A stretch of 64,000 bases of DNA from Nitrosomonas aestuarii (GCF_003046585.1 NZ_QAAE01000001.1:62001-126000), one strand, 5' to 3'. Shown: positions 47,323 through 57,981, numbered from the stretch's first letter. The notes: a model not told the origin generated them from the sequence alone. Translations and numbers: made by a program.

Positions 47323-49947
47323 TTATTTGCGTGTTTCAGCCTGCATTAGTTCTTCAGGTTCAACCACAGTCGTGCTTTTAACTTTGCGTCTTTGTCGTTT
47401 TGGCTGAGAGGGTTCAGCATTCGTCAATTCTATTTTTTCCGGAGGCGTTTCAATCATGACTAAACCGGTTTCTTCGAGATTCAGGTTTTTCGCCTGTGAC
47501 TGACTTGGTTGGGTCGTTTGTGCAGAAATGACGGGAGCTGCAGGTGCTGCCAACGCATCTTCATCCTGATGCTGCGTTTCTCTTTTATCTTCTTTTACAG
47601 AAGATTCATCTGTATGAATCGTGGCTTCAGCTGGACTGAGCTGTTGGGCAGTTTTTGACTCTAATTGTTCTGCAACGGCATTGTTGGCTGCTATTTGTCC
47701 CACTTGAATTTCTGCTGCAGCCATTTGATCCGGTTTCTGGGATAAATAGTTCTCAGATTTTTTATCTGCAGGTAATGGCTCAGTAGTATCTGTTTCTGAT
47801 GTTGCGGCTTCTTTGGTATGTTTTGAGCCGTCGCGTTGTCTAGGATTACGGCGTCTGCGTGGACGTCTCTTTTCTTCAGACTTGGTTACAGTGGAATTCT
47901 CATACTCATTATCTGTTGTGACTGAAGGTGTATCTGCAGTAAGCAATTGCGGCTGAATCTGATCCTGACTCAATTCTTGCTGCTGGTCTTGTGTTTTGGC
48001 TTGCCCGCTATTTGATGCTGCAACAGAAAGTTTGCTTTCAACTGTGGATTCAGTCAATAAGTTGTTGTTTTCCTCTGGATTCGGATTAGCTGAACTGTCG
48101 CTGGATTGTTTTGTGTGCGTTTGATCTTTTCGACCGTTACGGTTGCGTGAGCGCCCGCGCCCCCGACCGCTTCTTTTTGTTTTTTCGGTTCTTTCTTGCT
48201 GCGGTGATATGGTCTTTTCTTGAGAGGTTGCAGCTTGTTCAGCATCTTTGCCTGTTTCTTCGGTATGGGCGGGTTTGAACCAACCGAAAAACTTATCTAG
48301 AAGCGAGGACTCTCTGGGTTTTTCTTCACGGTTTGGTGCGGGTTGCGCAGGTGTAATACCTTGGACCGCTGCTTTGGGGCGTTCTGATTTTAGTTTCTTT
48401 TCTGTCAATTCCGGAATAAGATCATCGGTGACTTTTTCAACCATTTTATAGCTGGCCTGTGCCTCAATCTGCTTGACTTCATCGTGGCGCAGGCGTGTAA
48501 TCTTGTATTTCGGTGTTTCAAGATGAATATTAGGGATCAGGATAATATCAACTTTGAGCCGTTCTTCAATTTCATAAATTTCAGCGCGTTTTTCGTTCAG
48601 TAAATATGTGGCAACATCAATTGGTAATTGCACATGCAATGCGCTGGTATGTTCTTTCATCACTTCTTCCTGGATGATTCGCAGCACATGTAATGCTGAC
48701 GAGTCGGTTCCACGAATGTGTCCAGTGCCATGGCAGCGTGTGCAGGGCATGTAGTTGCTTTCACCCAGTGACGGGCGCAACCGTTGACGGGATAATTCCA
48801 GTAGACCAAAGCGGGAAATCCTTCCGACCTGTACGCGCGCACGATCCTGACGCAGTGCTTCATGGAGGCGGGCTTCAACTTCACGCTGATTACGTGAAGC
48901 ATCCATATCAATAAAGTCAATGACAATCAGCCCACCAAGATCGCGTAAACGTAGTTGCCGTGCAATTTCATCAGCGGCTTCCAGATTTGTATTCAGTGCC
49001 GTATGCTCAATATCGGCGCCACGAATAGCGCGTGCAGAATTGACATCAACTGACACCAGTGCCTCAGTATGATCAATTACGATAGACCCACCTGAGGGTA
49101 GTGTGACTTGTCGCGAATAGGCAGTTTCAATTTGATGTTCAATCTGAAAGCGTGAAAATAATGGAACATCATCATGGTAGTATTTTAAGCGATCAACATT
49201 AACCGGCATGACATGCGTCATGAATTGGCATGCCTGTTCATAAATTTCTCGGCTGTCAATCAGGATTTCACCGATTTCATAATTGAAATAATCACGGATG
49301 GCGCGAATAACCAAACTGCTTTCCTGATAGATTAAAAAAACGCCGCTTTGATGGTGGGCAGCCTCCTCGATGGCTCGCCAGAGTTGAGTGAGATAGTTCA
49401 AATCCCATTGTAACTCTTCCTCGCTGCGACCAATCCCTGCTGTCCGTGCAATCACGCTCATTCCGTCAGGGATTTCAAGTTTTGCGAGTACTTCGCGCAT
49501 TTCATTACGTTCATCGCCAGTGATACGCCGTGATACACCGCCACTGTTGGGGTTGTTAGGTATCAACACCAGATAGCGGCCTGCAAGGGAAATGTAGGTG
49601 GTTAACGCCGCACCTTTGGTGCCACGCTCATCTTTATCTACCTGAACAATCAGTTCCAGTCCTTCTTGCAAGAAATCCTGTATGCGGCTTGGCGACATAT
49701 CAGATTGTTCGCCGAAACAATAAGGGGAAATTTCCTTAAATGGCAGAAATCCATGGCGTTCGCAGCCATAATCGACAAATGCTGCTTCAAGACTAGGTTC
49801 AAGCCGCGTGATGACTGCTTTGTATATATTGCTTTTACGTTGTTCTTTGCTGATAGATTCTATATCTAGGTCAACCAGTTTCTGACCATTGACAATTGCA
49901 ACACGCAACTCTTCAGGTTGTGTTGCATTAAATAACATTCGTCTCAT
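47323..49947 (-). CDS. rne: ribonuclease E
   Basis: Endoribonuclease of mRNA decay and rRNA/tRNA processing, 874 residues. The catalytic half has an S1 domain (about 38-120, [23 protein letters not shown]), the DNase I-like active site with Asp in [13 protein letters not shown] and [15 protein letters not shown], and the Zn-link [12 protein letters not shown] that joins monomers. From about 510 on the protein is low-complexity: Arg-rich RNA-binding patches ([15 protein letters not shown] and [12 protein letters not shown]) in a Glu/Gln/Ser background, expected to scaffold the degradosome. Divergent from rluC across an AT-rich leader, as in Escherichia coli. Confidence 0.95.
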   Translation of the reverse strand: MRRMLFNATQPEELRVAIVNGQKLVDLDIESISKEQRKSNIYKAVITRLEPSLEAAFVDYGCERHGFLPFKEISPYCFGEQSDMSPSRIQDFLQEGLELIVQVDKDERGTKGAALTTYISLAGRYLVLIPNNPNSGGVSRRITGDERNEMREVLAKLEIPDGMSVIARTAGIGRSEEELQWDLNYLTQLWRAIEEAAHHQSGVFLIYQESSLVIRAIRDYFNYEIGEILIDSREIYEQACQFMTHVMPVNVDRLKYYHDDVPLFSRFQIEHQIETAYSRQVTLPSGGSIVIDHTEALVSVDVNSARAIRGADIEHTALNTNLEAADEIARQLRLRDLGGLIVIDFIDMDASRNQREVEARLHEALRQDRARVQVGRISRFGLLELSRQRLRPSLGESNYMPCTRCHGTGHIRGTDSSALHVLRIIQEEVMKEHTSALHVQLPIDVATYLLNEKRAEIYEIEERLKVDIILIPNIHLETPKYKITRLRHDEVKQIEAQASYKMVEKVTDDLIPELTEKKLKSERPKAAVQGITPAQPAPNREEKPRESSLLDKFFGWFKPAHTEETGKDAEQAATSQEKTISPQQERTEKTKRSGRGRGRSRNRNGRKDQTHTKQSSDSSANPNPEENNNLLTESTVESKLSVAASNSGQAKTQDQQQELSQDQIQPQLLTADTPSVTTDNEYENSTVTKSEEKRRPRRRRNPRQRDGSKHTKEAATSETDTTEPLPADKKSENYLSQKPDQMAAAEIQVGQIAANNAVAEQLESKTAQQLSPAEATIHTDESSVKEDKRETQHQDEDALAAPAAPVISAQTTQPSQSQAKNLNLEETGLVMIETPPEKIELTNAEPSQPKRQRRKVKSTTVVEPEELMQAETRK

Positions 49948-50396
49948 TTATATGCCTTACATATGCTTTACGTGTATCTACACAAGCCAATTGATAAATT
50001 ATTCAAAAACATAATTGATGACGAGATTTTAGCCGGATTGGTAGTTTATAATTTTATTTGACAATTTTCTTATGTTAAAAAAATCTAATTTTATTTTTTT
50101 AGAATACTTGGTTTGTTAAAATTTAAATATTATGCTTGTCTCGGTATTTTTTTAAAAAAACAATTTTAATTAAAATCACAAATTTTGGTAAAATCAAGTA
50201 TTGTTCTTATAGCGTTAAAGTTATCGATCGGTATTTATACTATAATACCAGCAGCTTTAGGGGAGAATAGGACAAGAAGTTTTGTCTGGGTCTAAATATT
50301 TTGCTAGCGAAAAAAGAATATACCAACCACATATTGAGAATTATAGGTAAAACTCGGACTATAGGCAAAAGAAATCTGTTGCGTGCATCGGTTGTT
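49948..50396. other. shared regulatory region of rne and rluC
   Basis: Strongly AT-rich divergent region of about 350-450 bases. In E. coli the long rne leader mediates autoregulation; the region here is comparable in length but no conserved hairpin was identified by eye. The right end (50301-50396) is open in frame with rluC and could be its N terminus if a TTG start at 50301 is used. Confidence 0.5.
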
Positions 50397-51395
50397 ATGG
50401 AAAGTATCGGCGAAGATGGCGATGGTCAGCGTATTGATAATTATTTTTTTAAACGCTTTAGAAATATACCGAAAAGCCATATTTACCAATTACTGCGCAG
50501 TGGTCAGGTGCGTGTAAATGGAAAGCGCGTGAGTTTTCATTATCGTTTGCAGTTAGGAGAGATTTTACGCATTCCGCCTATCAATAAAACTGAAAAACAA
50601 GATATCCGTCATCAGAAAATTCCACAGTCCAAGCATTTTTCATTTCATGTAATTTTTGAAGATGAAGCCTTGCTTGTCGTTGACAAGCCGTCTGGACTGG
50701 CTGTACATGGAGGAAGTGGTATCAGTTTTGGGGTTATTGAACAGTTACGGGCTCAGAGACCGGAACTCAAATTTCTCGAACTGGTTCATCGCTTGGACCG
50801 GGAGACTTCAGGCGTATTATTGCTTGCAAAAAAACGTAACGCACTGGTTGAACTGCACCGGCAAATTCGTTCTGGTCAGACTGAAAAGCATTATCAGGTT
50901 ATGGTAAAAGGCCAATGGTCTAATACAAAACAGAATGTAAAGCTGCCATTGATCAAGTATGTAACTGTTGCAGGTGAGCGACGTGTAGCGGTCGCAGATA
51001 GTAAACCGGGGCCGCATAAACATCATGGGCAGAAAGAAATGGATTCGCATACCCTGTTTAATCTTATCAAGGCGTGGCAGGATTACAGTTTGCTGGATGC
51101 CGAACTTAAAACAGGACGTACGCATCAAATCCGCGTACATCTGGCACATTTGGGTTTTCCTATCGTTGGTGATGATAAATACGGTGATTTTTCAATTAAC
51201 AAGCAGTTAGCGAAAAATCGAAGCGAATCATGCTTGAATCCAGGCTTAGCGCGGATGTTTTTACATGCGAGTAACATGCAGATTAAACATCCATTGAGTG
51301 GGCAACGACTGAAACTGATTGCGCCGCTGCCCACCGATTTGAAAACTTTTATCAATCATCTGGAATTGAATGAAAATCTAAATGAACGCAAATGA
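50397..51395 (+). CDS. rluC: 23S rRNA pseudouridine synthase RluC
   Basis: Makes pseudouridine at positions 955, 2504 and 2580 of 23S rRNA in E. coli. The ATG at 50397 gives 332 residues and the typical family start (GDGQRIDNYFFKRFRNIPKSHIYQLLRSGQVRVNGKRV), an S4 RNA-binding domain. The catalytic domain contains VDKPSGLAVHGG and the active-site Asp in VHRLDRETSGVLLLAK, then LKTGRTHQIRVHLAHLGFPIVGDDKYGD. An upstream TTG at 50301 would add 32 basic residues without a clear ribosome site, so the start is uncertain. The position beside rne matches E. coli. Confidence 0.92.
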   Translation: MESIGEDGDGQRIDNYFFKRFRNIPKSHIYQLLRSGQVRVNGKRVSFHYRLQLGEILRIPPINKTEKQDIRHQKIPQSKHFSFHVIFEDEALLVVDKPSGLAVHGGSGISFGVIEQLRAQRPELKFLELVHRLDRETSGVLLLAKKRNALVELHRQIRSGQTEKHYQVMVKGQWSNTKQNVKLPLIKYVTVAGERRVAVADSKPGPHKHHGQKEMDSHTLFNLIKAWQDYSLLDAELKTGRTHQIRVHLAHLGFPIVGDDKYGDFSINKQLAKNRSESCLNPGLARMFLHASNMQIKHPLSGQRLKLIAPLPTDLKTFINHLELNENLNERK

Positions 51396-51425
51396 CGGCG
51401 TGAATTATCAGATAATGTCGACATT

Positions 51426-52097
51426 TCATTGCTCATTACCGGCCCTGATTGTTGCATTATCTTCGTAAATCATTGTATGCAAAACATTCCAGACATTTTC
51501 AACGATTTTTTCCTGAGCTGATACTGTTGGATGAATTCCGTCGGCTTGAAAAAATTCATGTTTTTCTCCAAATCCAGCCAATAAAAATGGAATTAGATCG
51601 ATTTGATAGTTTTCTGCGAGTTGTGAATAAATATTCTTGAACTTCTGTGTATAGGTCATGCCATAATTGGGCGGTAGCTGCATCCCGATAAGCAGTACGG
51701 ATGTGTTGTTTTGTTGACAGATTTTGATAATCGCTTCCAGATTTTCGTAAATTGTTTTGATTGCGGAACCTCGCAGACCATCATTGGCACCCAATCCAAG
51801 GATGACGATATCAGGTCGGTGTGTTTTAAGTGCCTGTTCGATACGATTTCGTCCGCCAAGTGTTGTTTCGCCACTTATGCTGGTATTTATAACCTGAAAA
51901 ACGGGAGACAAAGATTGCAACCGTTGTTTCAGCAAATGGACCCACCCGGCTTCAGTTGGGATGCCATAGTTTGCTGACAGGCTGTCTCCAAATATCATTA
52001 TAGTTGTTATTTTGGCCGGCATTTGTTGATTGGTCGCTGCAGTTGCATCGTTTAAGACAAATAAAAATAATATTAAAATTGCTAGGAAATTTTTCAT
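51426..52097 (-). CDS. tesA: arylesterase / acyl-CoA thioesterase I (TesA, GDSL family)
   Basis: Periplasmic GDSL hydrolase with thioesterase, lysophospholipase and esterase activity in the family. From the ATG at 52097 it has 223 residues with a signal peptide (FLAILILFLFVLNDATAA). Block I is IFGDSLSANYG with the nucleophile Ser, block III is LGANDGLRG, and block V is DGIHPT, giving the catalytic Asp and His. Longer upstream reading is open but would bury the signal peptide and cover the divergent ABC gene. The start codons of tesA and the ABC gene overlap in a CATG. Confidence 0.92.
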   Translation of the reverse strand: MKNFLAILILFLFVLNDATAATNQQMPAKITTIMIFGDSLSANYGIPTEAGWVHLLKQRLQSLSPVFQVINTSISGETTLGGRNRIEQALKTHRPDIVILGLGANDGLRGSAIKTIYENLEAIIKICQQNNTSVLLIGMQLPPNYGMTYTQKFKNIYSQLAENYQIDLIPFLLAGFGEKHEFFQADGIHPTVSAQEKIVENVWNVLHTMIYEDNATIRAGNEQ

Positions 52098-52779
52098 GGT
52101 AAGTAATCTTGCTAATAAACCTATTTTGTGGACAAATGCGCTTACTAAACAGGTAAGCACCGGTGATAAAAAACTGACTATTCTAAAAGACATCAGTCTC
52201 GATGTGAATGCTGGTGAAGCCGTTGCAATCATCGGCGCATCCGGTTCAGGCAAATCGACCTTGTTAGGTCTGCTTGCTGGATTGGATATACCCACTTCAG
52301 GTAAAGTTCATCTTGATGGAGCCGATATTTTTACGCTGGATGAGGATAGCAGGGCGGCTTTGCGTGGGAAAATACTGGGTTTTGTGTTTCAATCATTTCA
52401 ACTGCTCCCCGCTCTGACGGCGATAGAAAATGTGATGTTGCCGCTCGAACTTGCCGGTGTAAGCTCAGCCGAGCCTACAGCCCAGAAGTTGCTGGAGCGA
52501 GTTGGTTTGGCTTTACGTTTGAATCATTATCCTAAACAGCTCTCGGGCGGTGAACAACAACGTGTTGCTATTGCGCGTGCTTTTGCTACCGACCCAAAAC
52601 TATTGCTTGCTGATGAGCCTACCGGGAACCTCGACTCAGCTACTGGTGAACAAATTATCGAATTAATGTTTGAGCTTAATCGTGAACATGGAACTACGCT
52701 TGTGTTGGTCACGCATGATGAAACATTGTCGCAACGCTGTTCGCGTCAAATTCGGTTGGTCGATGGCATGCTGGCGTAG
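52096..52779 (+). CDS. ybbA: ABC transporter ATP-binding protein, YbbA/LolD type
   Basis: ATPase of the MacB/LolD-like group, 227 residues. Walker A is [18 protein letters not shown], the signature is [14 protein letters not shown], Walker B is [16 protein letters not shown] and the H loop is VTHD. The ATG at 52096 is chosen because TAGGAAA lies upstream and the N terminus then fits the family. It is divergent from tesA, exactly as ybbA and tesA are arranged in E. coli, where YbbA pairs with the permease YbbP. Here no permease gene follows; the next gene is convergent. Its membrane partner must lie elsewhere or be absent. Confidence 0.9.
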   Translation: MVSNLANKPILWTNALTKQVSTGDKKLTILKDISLDVNAGEAVAIIGASGSGKSTLLGLLAGLDIPTSGKVHLDGADIFTLDEDSRAALRGKILGFVFQSFQLLPALTAIENVMLPLELAGVSSAEPTAQKLLERVGLALRLNHYPKQLSGGEQQRVAIARAFATDPKLLLADEPTGNLDSATGEQIIELMFELNREHGTTLVLVTHDETLSQRCSRQIRLVDGMLA

Positions 52780-52809
52780 GGTCCTGATTATTTCAGCCTT
52801 GATTATAAG

Positions 52810-55800
52810 CTATATGCCGCCTTCCAATAAGAGGACGCTGCCGATTGTGGAGATGGCTTCACCACTATTGGCAATATCAACTGCAAGCCATTCGCGTGAG
52901 ATGTCGCCGCTTCCGAGTTGGGTTTGGTAACGAGCGAACTCGGATTCGGTTGCCTGTCTTCCCAGTGTTTGATTGTAAAGTATTTGGATATAATCTGCGT
53001 CATTCAGATCGCGTAAATTTGCGTTGCTCTGGAACCAATCCAGAATAACGTTTGGATTCATTTTGCTTGCGATGGCTTCGCGTCCCAGTTGCCATTCATC
53101 GACTGTGGCATCACGGTTGAAGAAAGTTTGAAATAAACGACCGAGTATGCTCTCTGTTTGATTATGTGCCAGCAAGACGTTTTCTCCGCTATCAAAAGAG
53201 ATCATTTCAATATTTCTGAGACTGAGCATGGCGCCATCCTGCAATCTTGTAATTTCCAGCGCATCGCTGACTTGTTCAAGATGGACGTTGGTGCGATTCC
53301 CAGTTATCTGCAGCACGTCATACCCGCCGCCGCCATCAACATTGAAGGCCAATCCTAAAGGTAGATAGCCACGATCATTACCATTGCCGCCAATGAGATT
53401 GCGTACAATGTCCACCTGTATGATGTTAGGGTTTTCATCCAGACCGGCAAGCAATTCCTCTGCTGTTTTTTCTCGTAAGTCGACGGCCTCTGGAAGATGC
53501 AGGAATGCATTCACAATATTGTCGGTATCTGCCCCGACCCAACCTTGTACGGCGTTGCCTTCAGCAGAAGTCAAATCCCGACCGAGCCAGGTTTTGACCA
53601 GATGATGCGCCGCCGCTTCAGCGACAGAATGTGCGATTGCAAGACTGCCGCCCTGCTCGAACTGAACCAGCTCAATATCGGTCAGCGTGTCCTTTTCACC
53701 ATTGTTCTTTGTGAGTGTAATATGATCTGTACTGACCTTGATTTGATAATCACTCAGTTGACCCATCTGTACGGCGGTGTCAAAACCTATTCCACCATTG
53801 AGTACATCGTCTCCAGTACCACCTGTCAGGATGTCATGACCCGCTCCGCCAAAAATTTTGTCGTTACCGGCATCACCAGAGACTTTATCATTTCCGCCCA
53901 AACTGCCAATGGTGTCATCACCGCCACCGCCAAATAAAATGTCATCGTCAGCGCCGAGAACAATAAACTGGTTAGCATCATTGCCCATAACAAAATTTTC
54001 ACCGGCGCCGCCGACAACACGGACTGCGCCGATAATGGCTGCAAATGCGACATTATCCAACTGGACAACAGTTCCGGTAGGAAGATTGGTGGCATCGATA
54101 ATCAAAGCCTGTTTGCCATCACCCGATATATTTGAACCGGTGATAATAATGGGTAAACCGGGAATTTGGTCAGTGTCGACAGTTGGGGTAATGGTCTGTA
54201 TTGAAATGACGTCGTTTTCTGACAATGAAGAAATGAAATTCTTGCCATGCATCGTCATTTTCAATTGTTCATCGCTGTCGGTAGCCGTTTTTTGTTCAAT
54301 GCGTTGAATTAAATCTACGAGGGCATCCTGTGTGTGCATTGGTTTAGATTGGCCATTAATGACAAGACCCACGCCTGTAGGAAGGCTGACAGTGAGGATA
54401 GGTTTTTCCCTGGCATTGATCAAAACAGAAATGTCCGCATGCATATCCGATAAGGTTTTATGATCTTCGGTACGGGTGCTCTCGACAACTGGAACATTGA
54501 TTGTGACAGAATTATCTGCTTCAGACTGAATGCTTGCTGTGACGCCATCAATAACTTTTGTTGTTACAGTAATCGCAGGTTTTGTAGGTGGTGGCGTCGA
54601 AGGTGTGCCGCCGCCACCGGAAGAGGGTGCTGGAATTGTCGCAGTAATACCATTGCCGGTCATATCGACCACATTGACAGCGACATCAGCACCGGCTGCC
54701 CAGTCTTCAGCCGCTGCCAGGTTGTAAGTAGTAGCGTCAGTAGAAGTTGTCCCGTTTTTATTCAGTATCTGATTGACGGCTGCACGGTCGGTTGCGCTCA
54801 GCGTCAGGGTAAATGCAGTAGCTGAGGTAATCTCGACGTTGGCGGAATCAGTCAGCGTGTAAGTTGCGCCGCCTTCACCGGTCAAAGTAAATTTGTTGGC
54901 GATGATATCGTTGGCAGCGCCGTTACTGGCCAGGAAACCCGTTCCTGTAACGGCCAGAGCGCCGGTGCTGGCATCGTAGGTTGCCGAAGTAATCGCAGGT
55001 ACAGCGACATTGCTGACCGTAATGGCATTGCCAGTCAGGTCGGCAACCACGACTGCGGCATCGGCACCCGCTGCCCAGTCCTCGGCGGCAGCCAGATTAT
55101 AGGTGCTTATATCACTGGAAGTTGTCCCGTTTTTATTCAGTATCTGATTGACGGCTGCACGGTCGGTTGCGCTCAGCGTCAGGGTAAATGCAGTAGCTGA
55201 GGTAATCTCGACGTTGGCGGAATCAGTCAGCGTGTAAGTTGCGCCGCCTTCACCGGTCAACGTGAATTTACTGGCGGTAATATCGTTGGCGGCGCCACTG
55301 GCTTTGACTAGATTTGTCCCGGTAATTGCCAGACTGCCTGTATTAGCGTTATAAGTTGCGGATGTAATGGTAGGCGTCTGTACATTACTGACGGTGACCG
55401 CATTACCTGTCAGATCTGCATTGCCTGTCTGAGAAGGGTTCCAGTCATCGGCTACTGCGATATTAAACGTGGTGGCGTCGACAGCGGATGTGCCGTTTTT
55501 GTTTAATAGCCCTTCCACATTTATCTGATCGGTCGTATTGAGCCCGACAGTAAACTGAGTAGCGGAATCGATCTCAACATTTGATGATGTCAGCGTGTAT
55601 GATGTATTGCCTTGTCCAGTCAAAGTCAATTTTGATACATTTATATCGTTGACAGCACCTGCTGTGGCCGTCATGTTAGCGCCAGTTACTACCAGTGAAT
55701 TCGTTGCAGCATTATATGTAGCTGAAGTAATAGTGGGGCTACCAACAGCAGCACCAAATGTCCAGTCTTCCAGACTAAAACCGATATCGTTTCCAGAAAA

Positions 55801-56766
55801 TTCAATTCTATCGATATTTTGAAAGCCGATATCCGATGCGCCTGAAAAAGAATTCGTATTCGCATCGCTTCCAGTTAATGTATGGTTGCGGTTAGCAGTA
55901 ACTTTTACGCCGTCACGCCAGCCGCTTACGGAATAGGTGTCTCCTAAAAAAAACTGATCCCGGATGGTCAGTGAAGACAGGCTAAATTCTGATCCGTCTG
56001 TTCTGGTAATGCTGAATATAGTGGTGCCGAGACCGCCACCCAGCTCCAGATAAGGGTCTCCTCCAAACACCATTTCACGCAGGTCGCTTGATGCCGGACT
56101 TGGATCATTAATTGCGTAGGTGAACCCATTGAAGGCAAACGAAGGGGCGCGGTGGGTATTATGCACAAACCCGGTAAAACCCTCCAGTGTCAAAACGGAT
56201 GGATAACTATCAGTTATGTCTGAATTAAAAGGTAATTGCGTGCTGATTGAGCCCACACGATAACCGAGTTCCCAATCTCCGTTTAATTTTCTATTTCCGG
56301 TTAAATTACGTGAAGCGGCAATATTGACATGGGTGTGCGCAGCTAATTGCTGAATAAACATTTCACCCGCTGCACCTTTGGCAACTTCACATCCATAAAC
56401 CAAAATGTCGGCACTGCCAGAAAACGCTGCTTGCCAGGAAAAAAGAGCGTTTTGATATTGTGCGATTGTTTCATTTGAGAGAATACTGTCACCTAATGAC
56501 AAATAACCCTCTCGGCCATGTGCAAAAATATGGATCGCATTTAGGTTGGTATATTGACGTAAGATATTGGTGAGTTGTACTACGCCATCATGTTTGCTAT
56601 TCAGTATATGGACAATCAAATCGCTTCTCAGATTGTCTCTGAGTATTGGATAGTCCTTGATGCCTTGATCAATAATTACAATTTCATTTGATTGTAAATG
56701 GTTATGGCAAGCATGATCATTGTCACTGATTCGTTTGTCGGTCAAATTAAGATCTGAGAAAATCAT
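52810..56766 (-). CDS. large RTX-type surface protein with DUF4347 and DUF4214 domains
   Basis: A 1318-residue protein without a Sec signal. Residues about 30-195 form DUF4347 (IVIIDQGIKDYPIL, IHIFAHGREGYLSLGD, DILVYGCEVAKG, GDWELGYRVG), common at the start of very large type I secreted adhesins. After a lamin-tail-like segment come three repeats of about 125 residues (PTITSATYNA..., LTG.G..TYTLT, LNKNGT, LTGNA.TVSNV, about 340-710), a Gly/Pro linker, then RTX calcium-binding nonapeptides (GGGGDDTIGSLGGNDKVSGDAGNDKI, about 920-990). DUF4214-like domains close the chain (FNRDATVDEW, YNQTLGRQATESEF). Type I secretion is expected but no transporter is adjacent. GGAGT precedes the ATG. Confidence 0.88.
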   Translation of the reverse strand: MIFSDLNLTDKRISDNDHACHNHLQSNEIVIIDQGIKDYPILRDNLRSDLIVHILNSKHDGVVQLTNILRQYTNLNAIHIFAHGREGYLSLGDSILSNETIAQYQNALFSWQAAFSGSADILVYGCEVAKGAAGEMFIQQLAAHTHVNIAASRNLTGNRKLNGDWELGYRVGSISTQLPFNSDITDSYPSVLTLEGFTGFVHNTHRAPSFAFNGFTYAINDPSPASSDLREMVFGGDPYLELGGGLGTTIFSITRTDGSEFSLSSLTIRDQFFLGDTYSVSGWRDGVKVTANRNHTLTGSDANTNSFSGASDIGFQNIDRIEFSGNDIGFSLEDWTFGAAVGSPTITSATYNAATNSLVVTGANMTATAGAVNDINVSKLTLTGQGNTSYTLTSSNVEIDSATQFTVGLNTTDQINVEGLLNKNGTSAVDATTFNIAVADDWNPSQTGNADLTGNAVTVSNVQTPTITSATYNANTGSLAITGTNLVKASGAANDITASKFTLTGEGGATYTLTDSANVEITSATAFTLTLSATDRAAVNQILNKNGTTSSDISTYNLAAAEDWAAGADAAVVVADLTGNAITVSNVAVPAITSATYDASTGALAVTGTGFLASNGAANDIIANKFTLTGEGGATYTLTDSANVEITSATAFTLTLSATDRAAVNQILNKNGTTSTDATTYNLAAAEDWAAGADVAVNVVDMTGNGITATIPAPSSGGGGTPSTPPPTKPAITVTTKVIDGVTASIQSEADNSVTINVPVVESTRTEDHKTLSDMHADISVLINAREKPILTVSLPTGVGLVINGQSKPMHTQDALVDLIQRIEQKTATDSDEQLKMTMHGKNFISSLSENDVISIQTITPTVDTDQIPGLPIIITGSNISGDGKQALIIDATNLPTGTVVQLDNVAFAAIIGAVRVVGGAGENFVMGNDANQFIVLGADDDILFGGGGDDTIGSLGGNDKVSGDAGNDKIFGGAGHDILTGGTGDDVLNGGIGFDTAVQMGQLSDYQIKVSTDHITLTKNNGEKDTLTDIELVQFEQGGSLAIAHSVAEAAAHHLVKTWLGRDLTSAEGNAVQGWVGADTDNIVNAFLHLPEAVDLREKTAEELLAGLDENPNIIQVDIVRNLIGGNGNDRGYLPLGLAFNVDGGGGYDVLQITGNRTNVHLEQVSDALEITRLQDGAMLSLRNIEMISFDSGENVLLAHNQTESILGRLFQTFFNRDATVDEWQLGREAIASKMNPNVILDWFQSNANLRDLNDADYIQILYNQTLGRQATESEFARYQTQLGSGDISREWLAVDIANSGEAISTIGSVLLLEGGI
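54746..55260 (-). repeat. 375-base repeat inside the RTX gene
   Basis: 54746-54885 and 55121-55260 read as identical over 140 bases at a 375-base period (125 codons), with weaker similarity continuing outward and into a third unit. This reflects tandem domain duplication with local homogenisation. Confidence 0.85.
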
Positions 56767-56869
56767 TGTGACTCCGAAAAATTCATTGCAGTCGATTGCA
56801 GAAGATTGGATTTTTTAGCTACTCGATGTGAGTTTCTCATAATTTATTCTGGAAATAAATAATCGGCAA

Positions 56870-57649
56870 CTAGGAGTTGATCCTGGTTTGCTCCTGTTTT
56901 GTTATGTAGCGCTGTATCATGATTTCCATTGATTTTGGGAGATCTATAAATTGACAGCCTGCGCGCTTACATGTTTGGCCGCCCTTGAGCGTAATCTCAT
57001 ATGTGTTTTTTACCTGGATAGTGGTGGTAATTCGTCCTGTGCCAGGTAAGTCGATTTGACAATTGTGATAAGAAACTCCAGGATCAAAATGGATCACCGG
57101 GTGGTGATCTATGACGCCTATTCCACCACAGCTGATATCAAGTAACGTGATTTCTGCCTTTGTTGGTGTATCTCTGGTTTGTAAGGGAATAATGCACTTT
57201 AATGGTTTAGTTGTAGGTGTGGATATACGGAAGTAATTCCTTCTTTGCATGCGAATCAAGGATGCTGGTAGTTCGACCGCAAAGGCACTTCGACCTTCAA
57301 ATTGTTTAGTCTTGATTTGATCGCATGTAAATTCAATTTTGATTCTATTTTGTGAAGTGATGAAAGTTAAATGTTTCGAAGCTAAAGCCGCTTCATTGAA
57401 TTTTGGCTCAGCACCAACATCAATTAACATTTCATTTTTATTTTCGTCCAAGGCAAGAATGGAAGTTAAGATAAACTGGTTGCTTCGATCAAAATAAAGC
57501 GTAATCAAGGTATTCTTCTGCATCATATCTCGCAGAATGTACAGTATGTCGATTTTTGAATAAATACGATAAACTTCATCTTTATGTGGTAATGATTTGC
57601 TGTCGTGCTTGGCGTCCGAGGAATCGGCATTGTGGATTGATTCAACCAT
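56870..57649 (-). CDS. ycgR: YcgR-type flagellar brake protein with PilZ domain
   Basis: A 259-residue c-di-GMP effector. The N-terminal YcgR domain (about 25-115) is followed by a PilZ domain whose ligand motif is intact: RRNYFRIST (RxxxR, about 132-140) and LLDISCGGIGV (DxSxxG, about 168-178). In the family, c-di-GMP binding lets the protein slow the flagellar motor. The ATG at 57649 is preferred over an in-frame TTG at 57664 because GGAGT lies nine bases upstream of the ATG. It is at the downstream end of the flagellar run, 51 bases after the FlhB-tail gene. Confidence 0.9.
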   Translation of the reverse strand: MVESIHNADSSDAKHDSKSLPHKDEVYRIYSKIDILYILRDMMQKNTLITLYFDRSNQFILTSILALDENKNEMLIDVGAEPKFNEAALASKHLTFITSQNRIKIEFTCDQIKTKQFEGRSAFAVELPASLIRMQRRNYFRISTPTTKPLKCIIPLQTRDTPTKAEITLLDISCGGIGVIDHHPVIHFDPGVSYHNCQIDLPGTGRITTTIQVKNTYEITLKGGQTCKRAGCQFIDLPKSMEIMIQRYITKQEQTRINS

Positions 57650-57699
57650 AATTTGGTACTCCAATAGAGAGTGGCTATGTATTTGCTAATAAAATCCGT

Positions 57700-57981
57700 T
57701 TACAGCGTAATCTTTTTTTGATTTTGCTCTAGGCGATATAACCAAGCTAATAATTCAGCGACTGCCACATATAGTTGAGGGGGGATTCTGTCGTCCAGAT
57801 CTACTTGCATGAGTAATGCCACCAATTCTTGGGATTCGTGCACATAAACACCTGATTCTTTCGCGCGTTTAATGATCTCCTGAGCGATTAAACCACGTCC
57901 TTTAGCGATTATCTTAGGTGCAGCCTGGCCTTCACGATATGCCAGTGCAACAGCTTTCTGATTAGCCTTATTTTCAGTCAT
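57700..57981 (-). CDS. FlhB C-terminal-domain homologue (FhlB-like export switch protein)
   Basis: A 93-residue soluble protein equal to the cytoplasmic tail of FlhB/EscU without the membrane part: KAVALAYREGQAAPKIIAKGRGLIAQEIIKRAKESGVYVHE and VALLMQVDLDDRIPPQLYVAVAELLAWLY. The NPTH autocleavage site of true FlhB is absent, as usual for these short homologues. The ATG at 57981 overlaps the stop of the upstream FliK-like gene by eight bases; an earlier in-frame TTG gives five extra residues. Pairing of this short gene with a FliK-like gene suggests a joint role in export specificity. Confidence 0.86.
   Translation of the reverse strand: MTENKANQKAVALAYREGQAAPKIIAKGRGLIAQEIIKRAKESGVYVHESQELVALLMQVDLDDRIPPQLYVAVAELLAWLYRLEQNQKKITL

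Noticed and set aside
54746..55260. Regularly spaced repeats examined as a possible CRISPR array.
   Set aside because: The period is 375 bases, in frame within a coding sequence; these are protein-domain repeats.
56860..56867. GCCGATTA on the - strand upstream of the RTX gene, resembling a sigma-28 -10 element.
   Set aside because: The expected -35 position reads CCAGGATC, with no match to TAAAGTTT, and the site lies at the end of and inside the ycgR region.
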